A stretch of DNA of 64,000 bases from Megalonaias nervosa (GCA_016617855.1 JAECUM010012890.1:1-64000); one strand, 5' to 3'. Numbered from the stretch's first letter, positions 1 to 27,800 are shown. Notes: a model not told the origin generated them from the sequence alone. Made by a program: numbers and translations.

Positions 1-330
1 TGGCTATGGAGCATGTAATAATCACATTAGGGTCTTTATAAATGTGGCATTAGAGCATGTAATAATCATATTAGGGTCTTTATAAATGTGGCTATGGAGC
101 ATGTAATAATCACATTAGGGTCTTTATAAATGTGGCTATGGAGCATGTAATAATCACATTAGGGTCTTTATAAATGTGGCATTAGAGCATGTAATAATCA
201 CATTAGGGTCTTTATAAATGTGGCTATGGAGCATGTAATAATCACATTAGGGTCTTTATAAATGTGGCTATGAAGCATGCAATAATCACATTAGGGTCTT
301 TATAAATGTGGCTATGGAGCATGCAATAAT
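1..330. repeat. minisatellite, ~44-bp unit, ~7.5 copies
   Basis: A 44-bp unit (tggctatggagcatgtaata, then an atcacattagggtctttata core) repeats head to tail from the window edge to about 330, with two alternating variants (ggctatggag and ggcattagag). The array probably continues to the left of the window. No coding content. Confidence 0.93.
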
Positions 331-686
331 CAAAATTCAGTTGAAATCCAATAATAATCATGGGATTTATTGTGTGCAAAAGAAAGAAAGTGGTTGGGTC
401 TGACAATCAAGGACTATAAATTGGCTAAATGGTGATGTAGGAGAATGACAACTGAATCCTACAATAATTAATTAGAAAAGTTACTGTACAAAATTACAGT
501 TGGTCCATCTGACAGTCAGGGGATATAACTCTGCCAAAAGATGATATAAAAAGCTGACAATCAAATTCAACCAAGGCCTCAATAATATCTAGCTGCACCA
601 TATTTTTTTGAAATTCAATGAAATTAAGGGAGTTCTTGAGTGGAAATAAAAGTGGGATCAATGGAAGGAAGGACAAACATCTAGAA

Positions 687-847
687 CAGTGGTTCCCAAC
701 CTTTTTTTTGGCAGCGACCCTAAAAACCATTTTTTCTGAACCTCATGACACTGTTTACACATTTTGATAAACTTTGCCACCCTCCCAAGAAAGATAAATC
801 TGCTGAACTAAAGAACAGTGCCACAACCCAGGGATTGGGAACCGCTG
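687..847. mobile_element. hAT-type MITE, 161 bp, exact 8-bp TSD
   Basis: The left end reads CAGTGGTTCCCAACC and the right end, reverse-complemented, reads CAGCGGTTCCCAATC, giving a terminal inverted repeat of about 15 bp. It is flanked on both sides by the identical 8-mer ATCTAGAA (679-686 and 848-855). An 8-bp duplication and a CAGNGGTTCCCAA terminus are typical of the hAT superfamily. The interior is non-coding, so this is a non-autonomous element. Confidence 0.9.
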
Positions 848-1082
848 ATCTAGAAGACAAAATTGATGGACAGTCCCAATTTCATTGGCACCCCACCCCC
901 CCACCCCAAAAAGAGTCAGGGACAGAAAGTATACATGGGCAGATGTGGAGTAATTTTAAGATGGTGTGCACTAGAAGTTATAGTTTTTCAAGCTTGATGT
1001 TATGATAGCAATCATTCAGTGCTTAAAATTTGCCATATCTGAGAACAAGGGCCATGATATTTCAGTGTATGATTCACCACTG

Positions 1083-1432
1083 AGCACAGACTCTAAACAC
1101 CAGGGCATTAAGTGCAGGCAGATCTCAGTCTGTCAATGTAATATACACTGCAGTACACAGACTGTATCCACCAGGGCATTATATGCAGGCCAATCTCAGT
1201 CTATGTGTCAGTGTCTGATACAATGCTAGGTACAGACTCTAACCACCAGGGCATTTTGTGCAGGTCAATCTCAGTCTATGTGTCAGTGTTTGATACAATG
1301 CTGGGTACAGACTCTAACCACCATTACATTCTGTGCAAGCCAATCTCAGTCTGTCTGTCAGTGTCTGATACAATGCTGGGTACAGACTCTAAACATCAGG
1401 GAATTATGCACAGGCAGAACTCAGTCTATGCC
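1083..1432. repeat. minisatellite, 75-bp unit, ~4-5 copies
   Basis: The landmark gatacaatgctgggtacaga recurs at exactly 75-bp spacing (1217, 1292, 1367). Flanking copies are more diverged. The unit also carries the strings caatctcagtct and accagggcatt. Confidence 0.9.
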
Positions 1433-1445
1433 ATTCATGATTTGC

Positions 1446-1862
1446 TGTATATTGTACATGGGTAAATGTGATAAAATTATAACTTGTACATTGTACATGG
1501 GTAAATGTGATAAAATTATAAACTTGTACACTGTACATAGGTAAATGTGGTTTGGTTATAAACTTGTACATTGTACATGAGTAAATGTGGTACAATTATG
1601 AACTTGTACATGGTACATGAGTAAATGTGGTACAATTATAAACCTGTACATTGTACATGAGTAAATGTGGTGCAATTATAAACTTGTACATTGTACATGA
1701 GTAAATGTGGTGCAATTATAAACCTGTACATTGTACATGAGTAAATGTGGAACAATTATAAACTTGTACTTGTACATGAGCAAATGTGGTACAATTATAA
1801 ACTTGTACATTGTACATAAGTAAATGTGGTACAATTATAAACTTGTATCCTGTACATATGGT
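1446..1862. repeat. minisatellite, ~40-bp unit, ~10 copies
   Basis: The unit gtaaatgtggtacaattata followed by aacttgtacattgtacatga is tandemly repeated. It contains the inverted string ttgtacattgtacat. Copies vary by substitutions and small indels. Confidence 0.92.
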
Positions 1863-2116
1863 AATTTTTTGCTTTCTCATAATAAAACCAGTGAGCTGAA
1901 ATAAAGTTATGTACTGTTAAATTAAACAGTCAATGTTTTGCAAATGAAAAATGAATTATATTTACTACTACTGCATGGAAACATTATCTTACTGTACTTC
2001 CAGTAAAATTAAAGATTGTCGTTTTCTTCTTATATTTATTGCCAATTGCATAAATAATCACTATCATGCTGGGAAGAAGTGTCTGTATAAGATGCTGCAA
2101 AGAATTCATTTTCAAA

Positions 2117-2286
2117 ATGTGTCAAGTAAGCACTTCATACCTACAGTGTGGGAGAGAAATGTGTCAAGTAAGCACTTCATACCTACAGTGTGGGAGAGAA
2201 ATGTGTCAAGTAAGCACTTCATACCTACAGTGTGGGAGAGAAATGTGTCAAATCAGTATTCATATCAACAGTGTGGGAGAGAAATA
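2117..2286. repeat. minisatellite, 42-bp unit, 4 copies
   Basis: Three near-identical copies of a 42-bp unit (atgtgtcaagtaagcacttc...) and one diverged copy. Because 42 is a multiple of three, a 14-residue motif repeats in an open frame. I regard this as a by-product of the repeat, not as a gene. Confidence 0.9.
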
Positions 2287-2289
2287 ATG

Positions 2290-4620
2290 GATGAGAACTA
2301 GTCAACTATGGCCCATGTTTACTTTTATAAAAGCTTGTGACTGTTAGGTCATCAAATTACTAGGTAGCATTTACATATGTTATTCCTATGTTCTCACATA
2401 AGGTTCTCTACATCTAATTAGCAAGTTTTCTATGCTGCAATGGTGTACTGTTTATGATATATTTATGTGCCAAGACAAAGAAATATTAACTAAATATAAG
2501 TTTCACAAGTTGGCATATTGATTAGATATTTGTAATAATCAACATAAAATCATTCATATAAGACTCTTAGTTGTGATACAGTATTAACACTAATTGTGAA
2601 ATGAACTTCCCCAATGAACTGTTATTGTTGTATTTAAAATGAAAATTTTATCAGATTCTTTGAATTGTCTTTACATAGCTATGTTGATTTAATGAGCTGT
2701 TTAATCAAATGCCTCAGCAAAAAGAACAGATCAACTTTTGAAATCAAAATGTCAAGGCAAGCAAACAATACATCTTCCATGAATTCCTACATCACCAGAT
2801 AATTCATTATATTAGTTATGTATGAACACAACAGAAACAATAGAAAATCTTTTGCTAACACAAGATGTTATACCAAACAGATAAAAATGTGCAGGGACAT
2901 TTAAATATAAAAGATTCAGTAAATTTGTATGTAAATTTAAAATGTTAAGTTGACATTATTCCAAAATTATTATTCATAAACAATTGTTTCTAAAAAGGGA
3001 CAGTATTGAGAAAACAGACAGATAGTTTTCAGGTAAATACTACACTAAAAAAAGATCAAAAGGATGAACATGTCTTGTGAGATATTAAAAATCATGTTTT
3101 TATTTCATGATTATAAGAGAACACAAATATCCCACTAAATTCACATAATTTTAATTATTGACGTTTTATACCTTTTCCTCTGTATATCTCTTAACAGAGA
3201 ATTTATTAATTCACACAATATTTTGAGGTAAATATTTAAGCAATTACATTTGATGAGCATTTCTAATGAAATAATTCTGAATTGTGTATGCTGTGTAAAA
3301 GCTGCCCAACCATTACAAGGGAGGTAACCACTCTGGCTAACAATTTCCTGCCAGAATTAGACAATTTAGTTTTTGAGTTCTGTCCCTTACCATATCATGA
3401 CAATCCTTTCAAGATGACCAAGCCAGAAGAGCTCAAGATAAGCTGATAACTCTTTATTTCAGTCTCAATGGTCCATACATCAAAATTATATTGCAAATGT
3501 ACTTGAAGAGTATTATTAATTAATATTTTTGTCTTCGTCTTATTAATTCTTTAGAACTTAATGCATAAAACAAATGAATGTCTTATACATGTATATAGTA
3601 CATAAAAACATGGGTATCTTATGGGTAACCATAAAGACAAATATACATTGCTTCTGTCATTGTTAAGAACAAAATTATTTTACTTCAAGCCAGTAAAATT
3701 AAACAAGAAAATAACACTAACAAGATAAGATATAGATGTCAGAATTTGAAGGAGAGAATTGGAATGAGATCTCAGGCCAACATACACACACCCTATACAA
3801 ATATACAGATTACAGTGAAACCTGTCAAAAGTACAGCCGAGAAGAAGAACATCTATCAAACAGGACACTCAATGAAAATAATAGGCATCCTGTACATGTG
3901 TTTAACACATAATACTGATTTTGCATCCCTAGCTTCACTTCTGCTGCAAAAACACATTGAATATTCAACTGAGTGTTTTCGTTCTTCCTTGCAATATTTG
4001 AACTGAGTGATTTCATTCTGTCCTTGCCAACATGACAGTATGGATACAATTATATGATGACATCATGACAAAAATTCTCTTGAATACATAAATAAATTTG
4101 ATGTCTTCTAGCCATTTTCTACAAAACATCTATGCATATAAAAGGGAAAGCTTTAAAGACTAAGAACAAGAGACACCTGTCCATAAAGGACACAATTTAT
4201 ATTCCTCTAAATGTCCTTTATAGACAGGTTTCACTGTATACAGTGTACACAGAAATACTTCCCAACACCAGAATACATGTGAAAATGTCAACAAACTGTC
4301 ATGGAAACATGTGCTTATGTATAAGATGTATCAAACAACAAACAGTGTGGAACAAGGTCTGGCCATAACATTCTCATATCTTTCCAATGTCAGTCTAATA
4401 ACTTTGACTCTCCAAAAGAAACTCAGATGTAATCACAGCAATACCCACCAACACTTGGTAAGTTTTTAGAGAACAAATATCCAGCTAGATGGAAATCCTC
4501 ATAATGAAAATATCATACAACAAAGTTTCAACAAACAATGAAACACCTGCACTCCAACTTTTCATGTTATTCCTGTATAGTTCAATCAAAGAATGAAGAA
4601 ATCGTTTAGTTACCATAGTC
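2290..4620. other. gene-free AT-rich stretch
   Basis: No open frame resembling a protein, no RNA gene and no tandem array was recognised. The segment lies downstream of the 3' end of CFAP276 and looks like intergenic DNA. Confidence 0.6.
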
Positions 4621-4621
4621 T

Positions 4622-4866
4622 TTATTTCCTATGGTGCAATCAGTGATATAACATCATCATATCCATGTCTCTATTTTCCTATGATGCTATCAGTTATGTA
4701 ACATGAGCATATTCTTGTCTCTAATTCCTGTTACTATCAGTGATGTAACATCATCATATCCTTGTCTCTAATTCCTATGATGCTATGAGTGATGTAACAT
4801 TAGCATATCCTTGTCTCTGACTAATTCCTGTTACTATGAGTGATGTAACATCAGCATATCCTTGTG
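4622..4866. repeat. irregular tandem repeat, ~56-bp unit, ~4 copies
   Basis: The strings cagtgatgtaacatcatcat and ccttgtctctaattcct alternate with gatgctat/gttactat. Unit length varies slightly from copy to copy. Confidence 0.8.
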
Positions 4867-4941
4867 ATGTCAGTATCTTTATTATGACATAATGACAACT
4901 ATAGGCACTTGATGGCAGTTCAAAATAGTAACTATTTATAT

Positions 4942-5445
4942 GATGGTATAGGCCAAACATTGTATAATAACATGTTATGGTATAGGCCAAACATTGTATA
5001 ATAACATGTTATGGTATAGGCCAAACATTGTATAATAACATGTTATGGTATAGGCCAAACATTGTATAATAACATGTTATGGTATAGGCCAAACATTGTA
5101 TAATAACATGTTATGGTATAGGCCAAAGATGTTTACTCTAGCATATTATGGTATAGGCCAAAGATGTTTACTGTAGCACATTATGGTATAGGCAAAAGAT
5201 ATTTACTGTAGCATATTATGGTATAGGCCAAAGATGTTTACTGCAGCATATTATGGTATAGGCCAAAGCTGTTCTAATAGCATATTGTGGTATAGGCCAA
5301 AGATGTTTACTGTGGCATATTATGGTATAGGCCAAAGATGTTCTAATAGCATCTTGTGGTATAGGCCAAAGATGTTTACTGCAGCATATTATGATACAGG
5401 CAAAAGATGTTTGCTGTAGCATATTATGGTACAGGCCAAAGACAT
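4942..5445. repeat. minisatellite, 34-35-bp unit, ~14 copies in two sub-arrays
   Basis: The core atggtataggccaaa repeats throughout. The first half has near-identical copies followed by cattgtataataacatgtt. The second half is more diverged and followed by gatgtttactgtagcatatt. The switch of sub-type is near 5125. Confidence 0.93.
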
Positions 5446-5491
5446 TACCATATTTACCCACATGAAAACACAACCAACTGCAAGAAACATA

Positions 5492-5534
5492 GACCCTGAT
5501 CTGATGTGGCAAAACATGCTAGCAGATTAGGGTC
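5492..5534. repeat. short hairpin element, family 1
   Basis: The arms gaccctgatctg (5492-5503) and cagattagggtc (5523-5534) pair with one mismatch around a 19-nt loop. The same core occurs in two further hairpins near 7.3-7.5 kb, which suggests a small dispersed palindromic element. Confidence 0.6.
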
Positions 5535-5920
5535 AACTCAATCCTGCTTGCTTGAAATCATCTGCAGAATGAATAGTGGAGACCTTAATCAGCCTGGGTG
5601 TCATTTAATGACCATGTCCACACTGTTTTCACATCAGTGGGCATTATATATGAGCAAATACGAGCAATAGCATTATGTCGTAAAAATATTTAATTAGACT
5701 ATCTATTCTTAAATGAAGTGTTCTGCAATTGAAATACTCTTATTATGAAACACTCAAATAGTGAAAAACTCGGATTTTCTCTTCTGGTTGAAAGATTGTT
5801 AACAAATTTTTGAACATGACAGTTTGTTGACAAATAACTGTAAAAAAACCTGTGGAGAAAGAAGGCAGTGGAGAGATCATGCTAGTAACTACCACTACTT
5901 CTATCTACCACAACCAGCAC

Positions 5921-5926
5921 TTTATT
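5921..5926 (-). promoter_or_regulatory. candidate polyadenylation signal of CFAP276
   Basis: The minus strand reads AATAAA 33 nt downstream of the CFAP276 stop codon. If used, the 3' UTR would be very short (about 50-60 nt). The sequence is seen; its use is inferred. Confidence 0.55.
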
Positions 5927-5958
5927 ATAAGTGTCAAACTAAGAAAAACAGAGACCAA

Positions 5959-21318
<15,360 letters not shown>

Positions 21319-21388
21319 TTTCTTGTGCTGATCACGTCTTGCTCCCGCCAACTTGGCTTGTAACATCTGCTGGAAACGGATGTTGATA

Positions 21389-21404
21389 GTCGACTATAGC
21401 AACC
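21389..21404 (-). promoter_or_regulatory. X-box-like motif upstream of CFAP276
   Basis: The minus strand reads GGTTGCTATAGTCGAC, about 71 nt upstream of the chosen ATG. The left half (GTTGCYAT) fits the RFX X-box used by ciliary genes; the right half is poor. The surrounding GTTGATAGTCGACTATAGCAAC is nearly palindromic. A candidate only. Confidence 0.35.
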
Positions 21405-22429
21405 ATGAAAGAATTGTGGGATCGTTACTCTGAATAAATAATATCTATCGTCTAAAATAGTACTTAAGAAAATATTTAAAATTTTCTTAAAAAGAAAAAT
21501 ATTAAAATAAAACATATTCTTTTTCAAGAATAAATTCTTGCAAAATTAATAATTTTCTTTATACTTAAATAATTAATTTGTATTCAAGACTAAATGTGAC
21601 CAGTCAACAACCAAATTTATTGTATTCCAAACACCCAAACAAAATACGCATCACGTGTCATACATAACGCTTCATGTAGAATTATCAGGATTTTGAAGAG
21701 CATATTTTGTCCTTCCTTTTTAAAACTGTCTTTGAGCAGTATTATGAAGATTAATCATTTTTAAGATAATCATCTCATCACATTAGCAGTAATAGATAGA
21801 AAGAAAATGTAGTAGTGATGGTGGCGAGGCAGCAGCAGTGATATTACTAGGTTATTGTTGGGAAATAATTGTACATTTTGTTATAAATTATTAACTGATT
21901 GTGAATAGTTGATCACAATAAAAATAACTGAATTACTTAATTCATCAAATTAAAGGTAATGGCAGATGAGGTTCTCATCTAAACACTCTTAATACAAAGA
22001 GATATTAAATAATTTTATCTTCCTCCATCTGCCTGTTTAATGGAAAAGTATTTTTGAGAACGCACTAGTGAGTCGAAATGACTTTTAGACGTACAGATGA
22101 GATTTAATTGCAAAGAAAATGTGTCCTAAAGTTTATATGCTAAAGAAGTTAGTATGCCAAAATATACTGAATTACTCATTTTTCTTGACATCATAAAAAA
22201 CAGCACAAAAATTAATGAGTAAAATAATGATAATGATGATGATTATGGTGATGACTACATCAATAATAATATTTTTACACACATAATGCAATTATCTTTT
22301 GTTAATTAATATCTTCCTTTCTTTCTTCCAGTCTTCCTTTAGACTTTTCCCACAATAGTCTTGAATAATTAGATGCAGGAGAAAAAATTTGAAAATCAAC
22401 CAAGTTAATTTTACAAAACTAGAAATAAA

Positions 22430-22645
22430 GTGCAATATCCCTATTTAGATGTCTTATTAAATGTCTTGTTAATTCTCCAAAATTATAAATAAGACACAAT
22501 ATCCCTATTCAAATGTCTTATTAAATGTCTTGTTAATTGTACAAAACTAGAAATAAGACACAATTCAGATGTCTTATTAAATGTCTTGTTAATTATACAA
22601 AACTAGAAATAAGGCACACTTCATATGTCTTATTAAATGTCTTGC
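22430..22645. repeat. tandem repeat, ~57-60-bp unit, ~4 copies
   Basis: The strings gatgtcttattaaatgtctt, gttaattatacaaaactaga and aataagacaca recur with small deletions. This is the first of several arrays in the shared upstream region of CFAP276 and ELAPOR. Confidence 0.88.
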
Positions 22646-22732
22646 ATATCAAAAGTCACATTTAATGAATGAATACTGATAGAAAATAGGACTGTTTTAT
22701 GAATTAAAGTTTTTTCTTTCAGTTTCTGGAGC

Positions 22733-22955
22733 CATAGACTGTGCTATTGATCACTAAATAATGGCATAAACTGTAGCCATAGACTGTGCTATTGACCACT
22801 AAATAATGGCATAAACTGTAGCCATAGACTGTGCTATTGACCACTAAACAATGGCATAAACTGTAGCCATTGACTGTGCTATTGACCACTAAACAATGGC
22901 ATAAACTGTAGTCATAGACTGTGCTATTGACCACTAAATAATGGCATAAACTGTA
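22733..22955. repeat. minisatellite, 45-bp unit, 5 copies
   Basis: The unit actgtgctattgaccactaa, ataatggcataaactgtagc, catag has only scattered substitutions. As 45 is a multiple of three, it keeps a frame open, but no gene is implied. Confidence 0.95.
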
Positions 22956-23224
22956 TCAGTATACAGATTCAGTAAGACTTCACTCAAAGCGGAGTTAAGA
23001 TCATGCAATGTCAGCATTATTCCCCCCTCCCCCCTCCCTGATTTATAATAGATTATCAACATTATCCAACCCTTAATAATAGACAGCCGAAAATATATAC
23101 CTTATTTTGCTAAATGTAGTAAATTTGAACACACAGAAAATCAAGCTTAACTCATCATTTATGTGACATACATTATTTATATTTCAGAGCAAAATGCCTA
23201 TTTACAGCTATATTTGAATTTTGG

Positions 23225-23372
23225 AAACATTATGATTACAATGTATAAAGACATTTTAACTACACTATAAAAATACATTTTGACTACGTTGTATAAGGAC
23301 ATTTTGACTACACTATAAAAATACATTTTGACTACATTGTATAAAGGCATTTTGACTACACTGTATAAAGAC
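23225..23372. repeat. minisatellite, ~24-25-bp unit, ~6 copies
   Basis: The string attttgactacactgtataa alternates with attttgactacactataaaa. Confidence 0.9.
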
Positions 23373-23421
23373 AAGTAAACATGATGCATATATTTTATTT
23401 CTCCTAAATATATGTTAATAG

Positions 23422-23422
23422 A

Positions 23423-23461
<39 letters not shown>

Positions 23462-23464
23462 ATA
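23422..23464. repeat. (TAAA)n microsatellite
   Basis: About ten uninterrupted AAAT/TAAA units. Confidence 0.97.
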
Positions 23465-23599
23465 TTCAACTAGGATTGTAATAATTAAATGTAATTTAGA
23501 GGAACCAGAAGTTTTCATATTCATCCAAAATACCCTAGGTTGAGACAGAAAGATTAATAAACTACTGAGGAGTTAAATTTATCTCAATCAATAGATCTA

Positions 23600-23998
23600 G
23601 AAAATAGTATTTGGATAATGAGTTTAGGCCTAAGACCAGAAAGTAATATATAATGAGTTCAGGCTTAAGACCAGAGAGTAATAGTTAGATAATGAGTTCA
23701 GGCATAAGACCAAAAGTAGTATTTAGATAATGAGTTCAGACCTAAAACCAGAAAATAGTGTTTTGATAATGAGTCCAGGCATAAGACCAGAAAGTAGCAT
23801 TTAGATAATGAGTTCAGGTCTAAGACCAGAAAGTAGTATTTGGATAATGAGTTCAGGCCTAAGACCAGAAAGTTGTATTTGGATAATGAGTTCAGGCCTA
23901 AGACCAGAATGTAGTATTTAGGTAATGAGTTAAGGCCTAAGACCAGAAAGTAGATAATGAGTTCAGGTCTAAAACCAGAAAGTAGTATTTGGATCATG
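23600..23998. repeat. minisatellite, ~39-bp unit, ~10 copies
   Basis: The unit ggataatgagttcaggccta, agaccagaaagtagtattt repeats with substitutions and indels. Confidence 0.93.
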
Positions 23999-24113
23999 AA
24001 TACATGTCTATCAACCTCCAGCAGCACTTAGAAAGACTTCTTGAAACAGGTCAATATAACAGGGCTGTTGATTGTGATAAACTAGACAATTACACCTAAT
24101 TTTTCCTTTGAAA

Positions 24114-24140
24114 TTACTACTACTACTACTACTACTACTA

Positions 24141-24238
<98 letters not shown>

Positions 24239-24239
24239 T
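24114..24239. repeat. compound (TAC)n(TAA)n(TTA)n microsatellite
   Basis: Three trinucleotide blocks abut: TAC, then TAA, then a long TTA run of about 30 units. Open frames encoding poly-Asn or poly-Leu here are artefacts of the repeat. Confidence 0.97.
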
Positions 24240-24618
24240 GTGTTATTATTTCTCATAATTATTGCAAGCTTAGTGAGAATTATTTTGTACACATATTAGA
24301 TAATTATGGAATTTTCAATAGATAGAAATGTAAGTATTACATTTCGGTTTACATATTTATATAAAATGCAATATTCTGCTAAAATAAGAGATATTTTACT
24401 TTTGACATTATGATTATTTCGATCGATGACACGGAATTTTCTGAAGAAGGGACTAAAAGTCAGCTTATGTTGTGGCAGGTATAAGGTATTAGACAAAGTT
24501 GCGATTCTAAATATCCTTTTAGACCAGTCTGCTAGACCGGTTGATTGGGATATTAACTTCTGTCACCATATTCGTGGAAGTAAAACAGACAACCAGGCGA
24601 ATTGTTTGCGCAGGCAGC

Positions 24619-24631
24619 GATTGGTATAAAT
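24619..24631 (+). promoter_or_regulatory. candidate ELAPOR core promoter (inverted CCAAT plus TATA-like)
   Basis: GATTGG is directly followed by TATAAAT about 155 nt upstream of the ELAPOR start codon. No ATG occurs between a start site expected about 30 nt downstream and the chosen ATG at 24786. Motif-based only. Confidence 0.35.
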
Positions 24632-24785
24632 TTAGCCTGATCAGGAATTGTAATTTCATATCAACTGTGAGACGCACCCTGAACAAAGCGAGTGGTATTA
24701 AAGAAGGCTTCCTCCGGGGGTATTGCAGAACCTAGAAGGCAAGGATAACCAAATACATATTGCAAAGACTTCTTTTCTGTGCAGC

Positions 24786-24869
24786 ATGGGTTTCATATCT
24801 GGAACTGTTTTGTTGATGGCGTTGTCTGCTAGCGTGTACTGCTTTCCTGATTTACCGGTTTGCACACAG
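24786..24869 (+). CDS. ELAPOR homologue exon 1 (signal peptide)
   Basis: ATG with a strong context (A at -3, G at +4). The frame is closed upstream by TAA at 24699 with no earlier in-frame ATG. It encodes 28 residues: MGFISGTVLLMALSASVYC, a typical hydrophobic leader, then FPDLPVCTQ. The donor is cag|gtaaga, phase 0. The frame stays open past the donor to about 25100; I treat that extension as intron. Confidence 0.9.
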
Positions 24870-27800
24870 GTAAGAGCCGACTTAAGGGCTGTTTGTTATG
24901 CACATTTCAGTACAGACGGGTGGGGGATGGTACTTAGTGAAGAAATGGCTAAAAATTATGGTAATAGTGGTATCCCATTTCTTTCAGTTGAGTATCATGC
25001 AACATTTATAGTACAAGTCACACGGGTCATGCAGGCATTCAACATTGACTATTTCAGTAATGGGTGTCATTTTTTAAAATTTGATTCTACATACCTTTAA
25101 GCACAGGAGTCTGTAGTTTTATCAATAAAGCACGACGAAATTTCTGACAACATGAAATCACCTTACCGGTATTATAAATTAACACAAGGAGTGCAAGCGT
25201 GACCACAACCCTCCGCTCGATTCGACTTTTCTCACGCGTCTTTTATCGCTTCAGAATCGCAAGGAGACTGAAAAACTACACATATCCATTCAAAAAACAG
25301 TAACGTACCAACGCATCACTCTCGGACGACCATCGCATGAATCCATGTTCAGTTAGTACAGTACTGATATCGTGATTTCATTGGAAGTAATAATGAAACT
25401 TTTTATCATTCTTGAGGATATCTCAAAGTGCCAGTTCAAGAATTCTCTGAAACTAGCTTGCCCACAATGGTCCGTATTTGTGAAACCAAGCTCTTTATTT
25501 TACGAAATATAGTATTCTTTTCGGTTGGTTGCCGTGCTGTCTTTGATCAGTTACCAATGGGTCGGTTAATTTAAGGTAGTTCATATTACATAACACAATA
25601 ACATTTATAACAGTGTTCAATTGATCAACTGAAGTGAGTTCACCCGACATACGACCGGGGCAACTAGATTTTAAGTTTGCAGGATTTTCATGCCTTTTAA
25701 CTTTTCTTTTATTTCACCTCCATTATTTAATTCATTGCAACAATGCAACAAATACTTCTGCAAGTCAGTTATCAAAACACGGTCAGCACCTAAACAGGTT
25801 CTCAGAGAAATGCTGGCGGACATAACTGTTACAGTAGATTGACATATTTTACATTTAATTACAAGAGGACACATTGCATTTATGATGATTACACTTAAAA
25901 GGAACTAGAAGATAGAACTAGAACACAAATTTCAATTGATAAAAAAATTATTTAATTTGTATTTATTTATTAAAGTACTGCCTCCACTCGGCGTAAGTGA
26001 CATTTTCATTGATCAAAATTTCCTTACATATCGTTAATTGCGGTGTGCTAGGAATGTCACTTGGAAAGAAAATGTAAAAAAATTGTATGACTTATTTTTA
26101 AATTTGGTATTTCATAATGTTGATTAAAAATTTCCAGGTCCTATCTACCGTTTTCGACGATAAAACGAGCGATATATCAAAGTTTTTGTAGCTAATTTTG
26201 ATCACGATTTCCATAAAGTTCATAAAATAGGGATCTATTTTTGGGGTAATTTCTGGTTTTAAAAAATGGGATCCACGCCTGACCCTGCATTATAAGCGGG
26301 TTCGCGAGTTATTAGGGCGCGAGTTATCGAGGGAGTGGTGTGCTGTAATGACTTAATTTGAATCCCAAACATTTTGATGTTCCCCAAAATCAAGAGTCTG
26401 GAATATTCACATTCTATACTCATGTCTTTCTGTACATGCTGATCTATTGTACGACAATTGATAATTAAGTTTTCTAAGCTTTATTAATTAATTAATCTCA
26501 AGTTTATTAACTGTAATAAAACACTTATAAATAATAATGATTAAAATATCAAAGAAACCAAATATAATCATTTTTCCAATATTATTTACTTTCAAGCTTT
26601 TGGTAAAATTTTTAAAGATGTCAGTATTTGAATTTATGTTAATTTTTTTCTAAAAAGTATTAAAATACATATGCTTAAAGGTCACTGGCCATACTCCAAC
26701 ATTTTTCTGTTTACATCAGATTTGCATTACATGATTAAAAGTAGTTATACTCGCACAAAAAGAACAAAAAAATTATCAAGTGTAAAGAAGAAATATTAAT
26801 TTAATTACTCGAAAAAGACATATACAACGCTGTTACTTCCCCTTAGCTACGATTTCCCACCTATAGAGGACGCCAACCGGAAATGACGTACATTTGTCTC
26901 CACAAGACTAGGTACATGCTTCTTGTTGTCGAAAAATAAAACATTATAAACAATGGATAGTGAACATTTAGATGAAACTACTGAAAATTAATTTATTGTT
27001 CAGCCTTATATCGATATGCGTGTGCGACACACTAGATTTTGTCGCTTTCAAAACTGTTCCATTGTTTCAATTTATTTTGAAAATTCCCGTTAACACACGT
27101 AAAAATGAATCAATGCTGGCTTCCCTACGTTGGCTGACTTTATAAAAAAAAAAGAATCCAAAGGAACCAAACTTAGCTTGCTTATGTCGGCCGACTTCAT
27201 ATGAAAAAAATCGACACACTTAAAAGATACCAAAGTCAGTTTCTGGGGTTGGTTTGCTTTGTAATAAAATAATGTTTGTATTTGATATCCTGTCGGTAAG
27301 TTTAAGCAAGAAGTTTATTGCTCGTTGCCAGTTGTGTTTATCCATCACCCAGGCTTCTGTTTGTCTGCTATATGTAATCATAAATGATGTTTGCAGGGCA
27401 AATAGTATACATAACAATAACTTGCATTAATAATACTTTTGTAACCCATGCTAGCGAAAAGATTATCATTTGCACTCACAGTAAATGTATTTTAAAATAA
27501 GGATTTTTTTTTTGCGAGATACCGTTGTATAGTTAACCTGGATACAATACAATCTTAGTCAGTTTGCACCTTGTAAACTTATCATGCGTGAATGGCAGGT
27601 GCATTCAAGCAGTTGGGTGATATTTTCGTCTCTTTTGCGATTTTGTTATTTGACATAAGCGATACACACTACAGTAAAGATGCATACGCAATCCCGCATC
27701 TGCTACATATACAGAGTTTGTGATATATTTTTTTCTTTAATAAATTTCGCATGATGAAAAAAGAAGGAATAAATTATAACAATGCAAGGTTAGTTTCTTT

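Noticed and set aside
24011..24299. Open frames with long poly-Asn or poly-Leu runs
   Set aside because: Translation of the (TTA)n microsatellite.
24723..25100. Continuous open frame of 125 codons around ELAPOR exon 1
   Set aside because: Only the part from the ATG at 24786 to the donor at 24869 is supported by homology and joins in phase to exon 2. The upstream part lacks an ATG and the downstream part is intronic.
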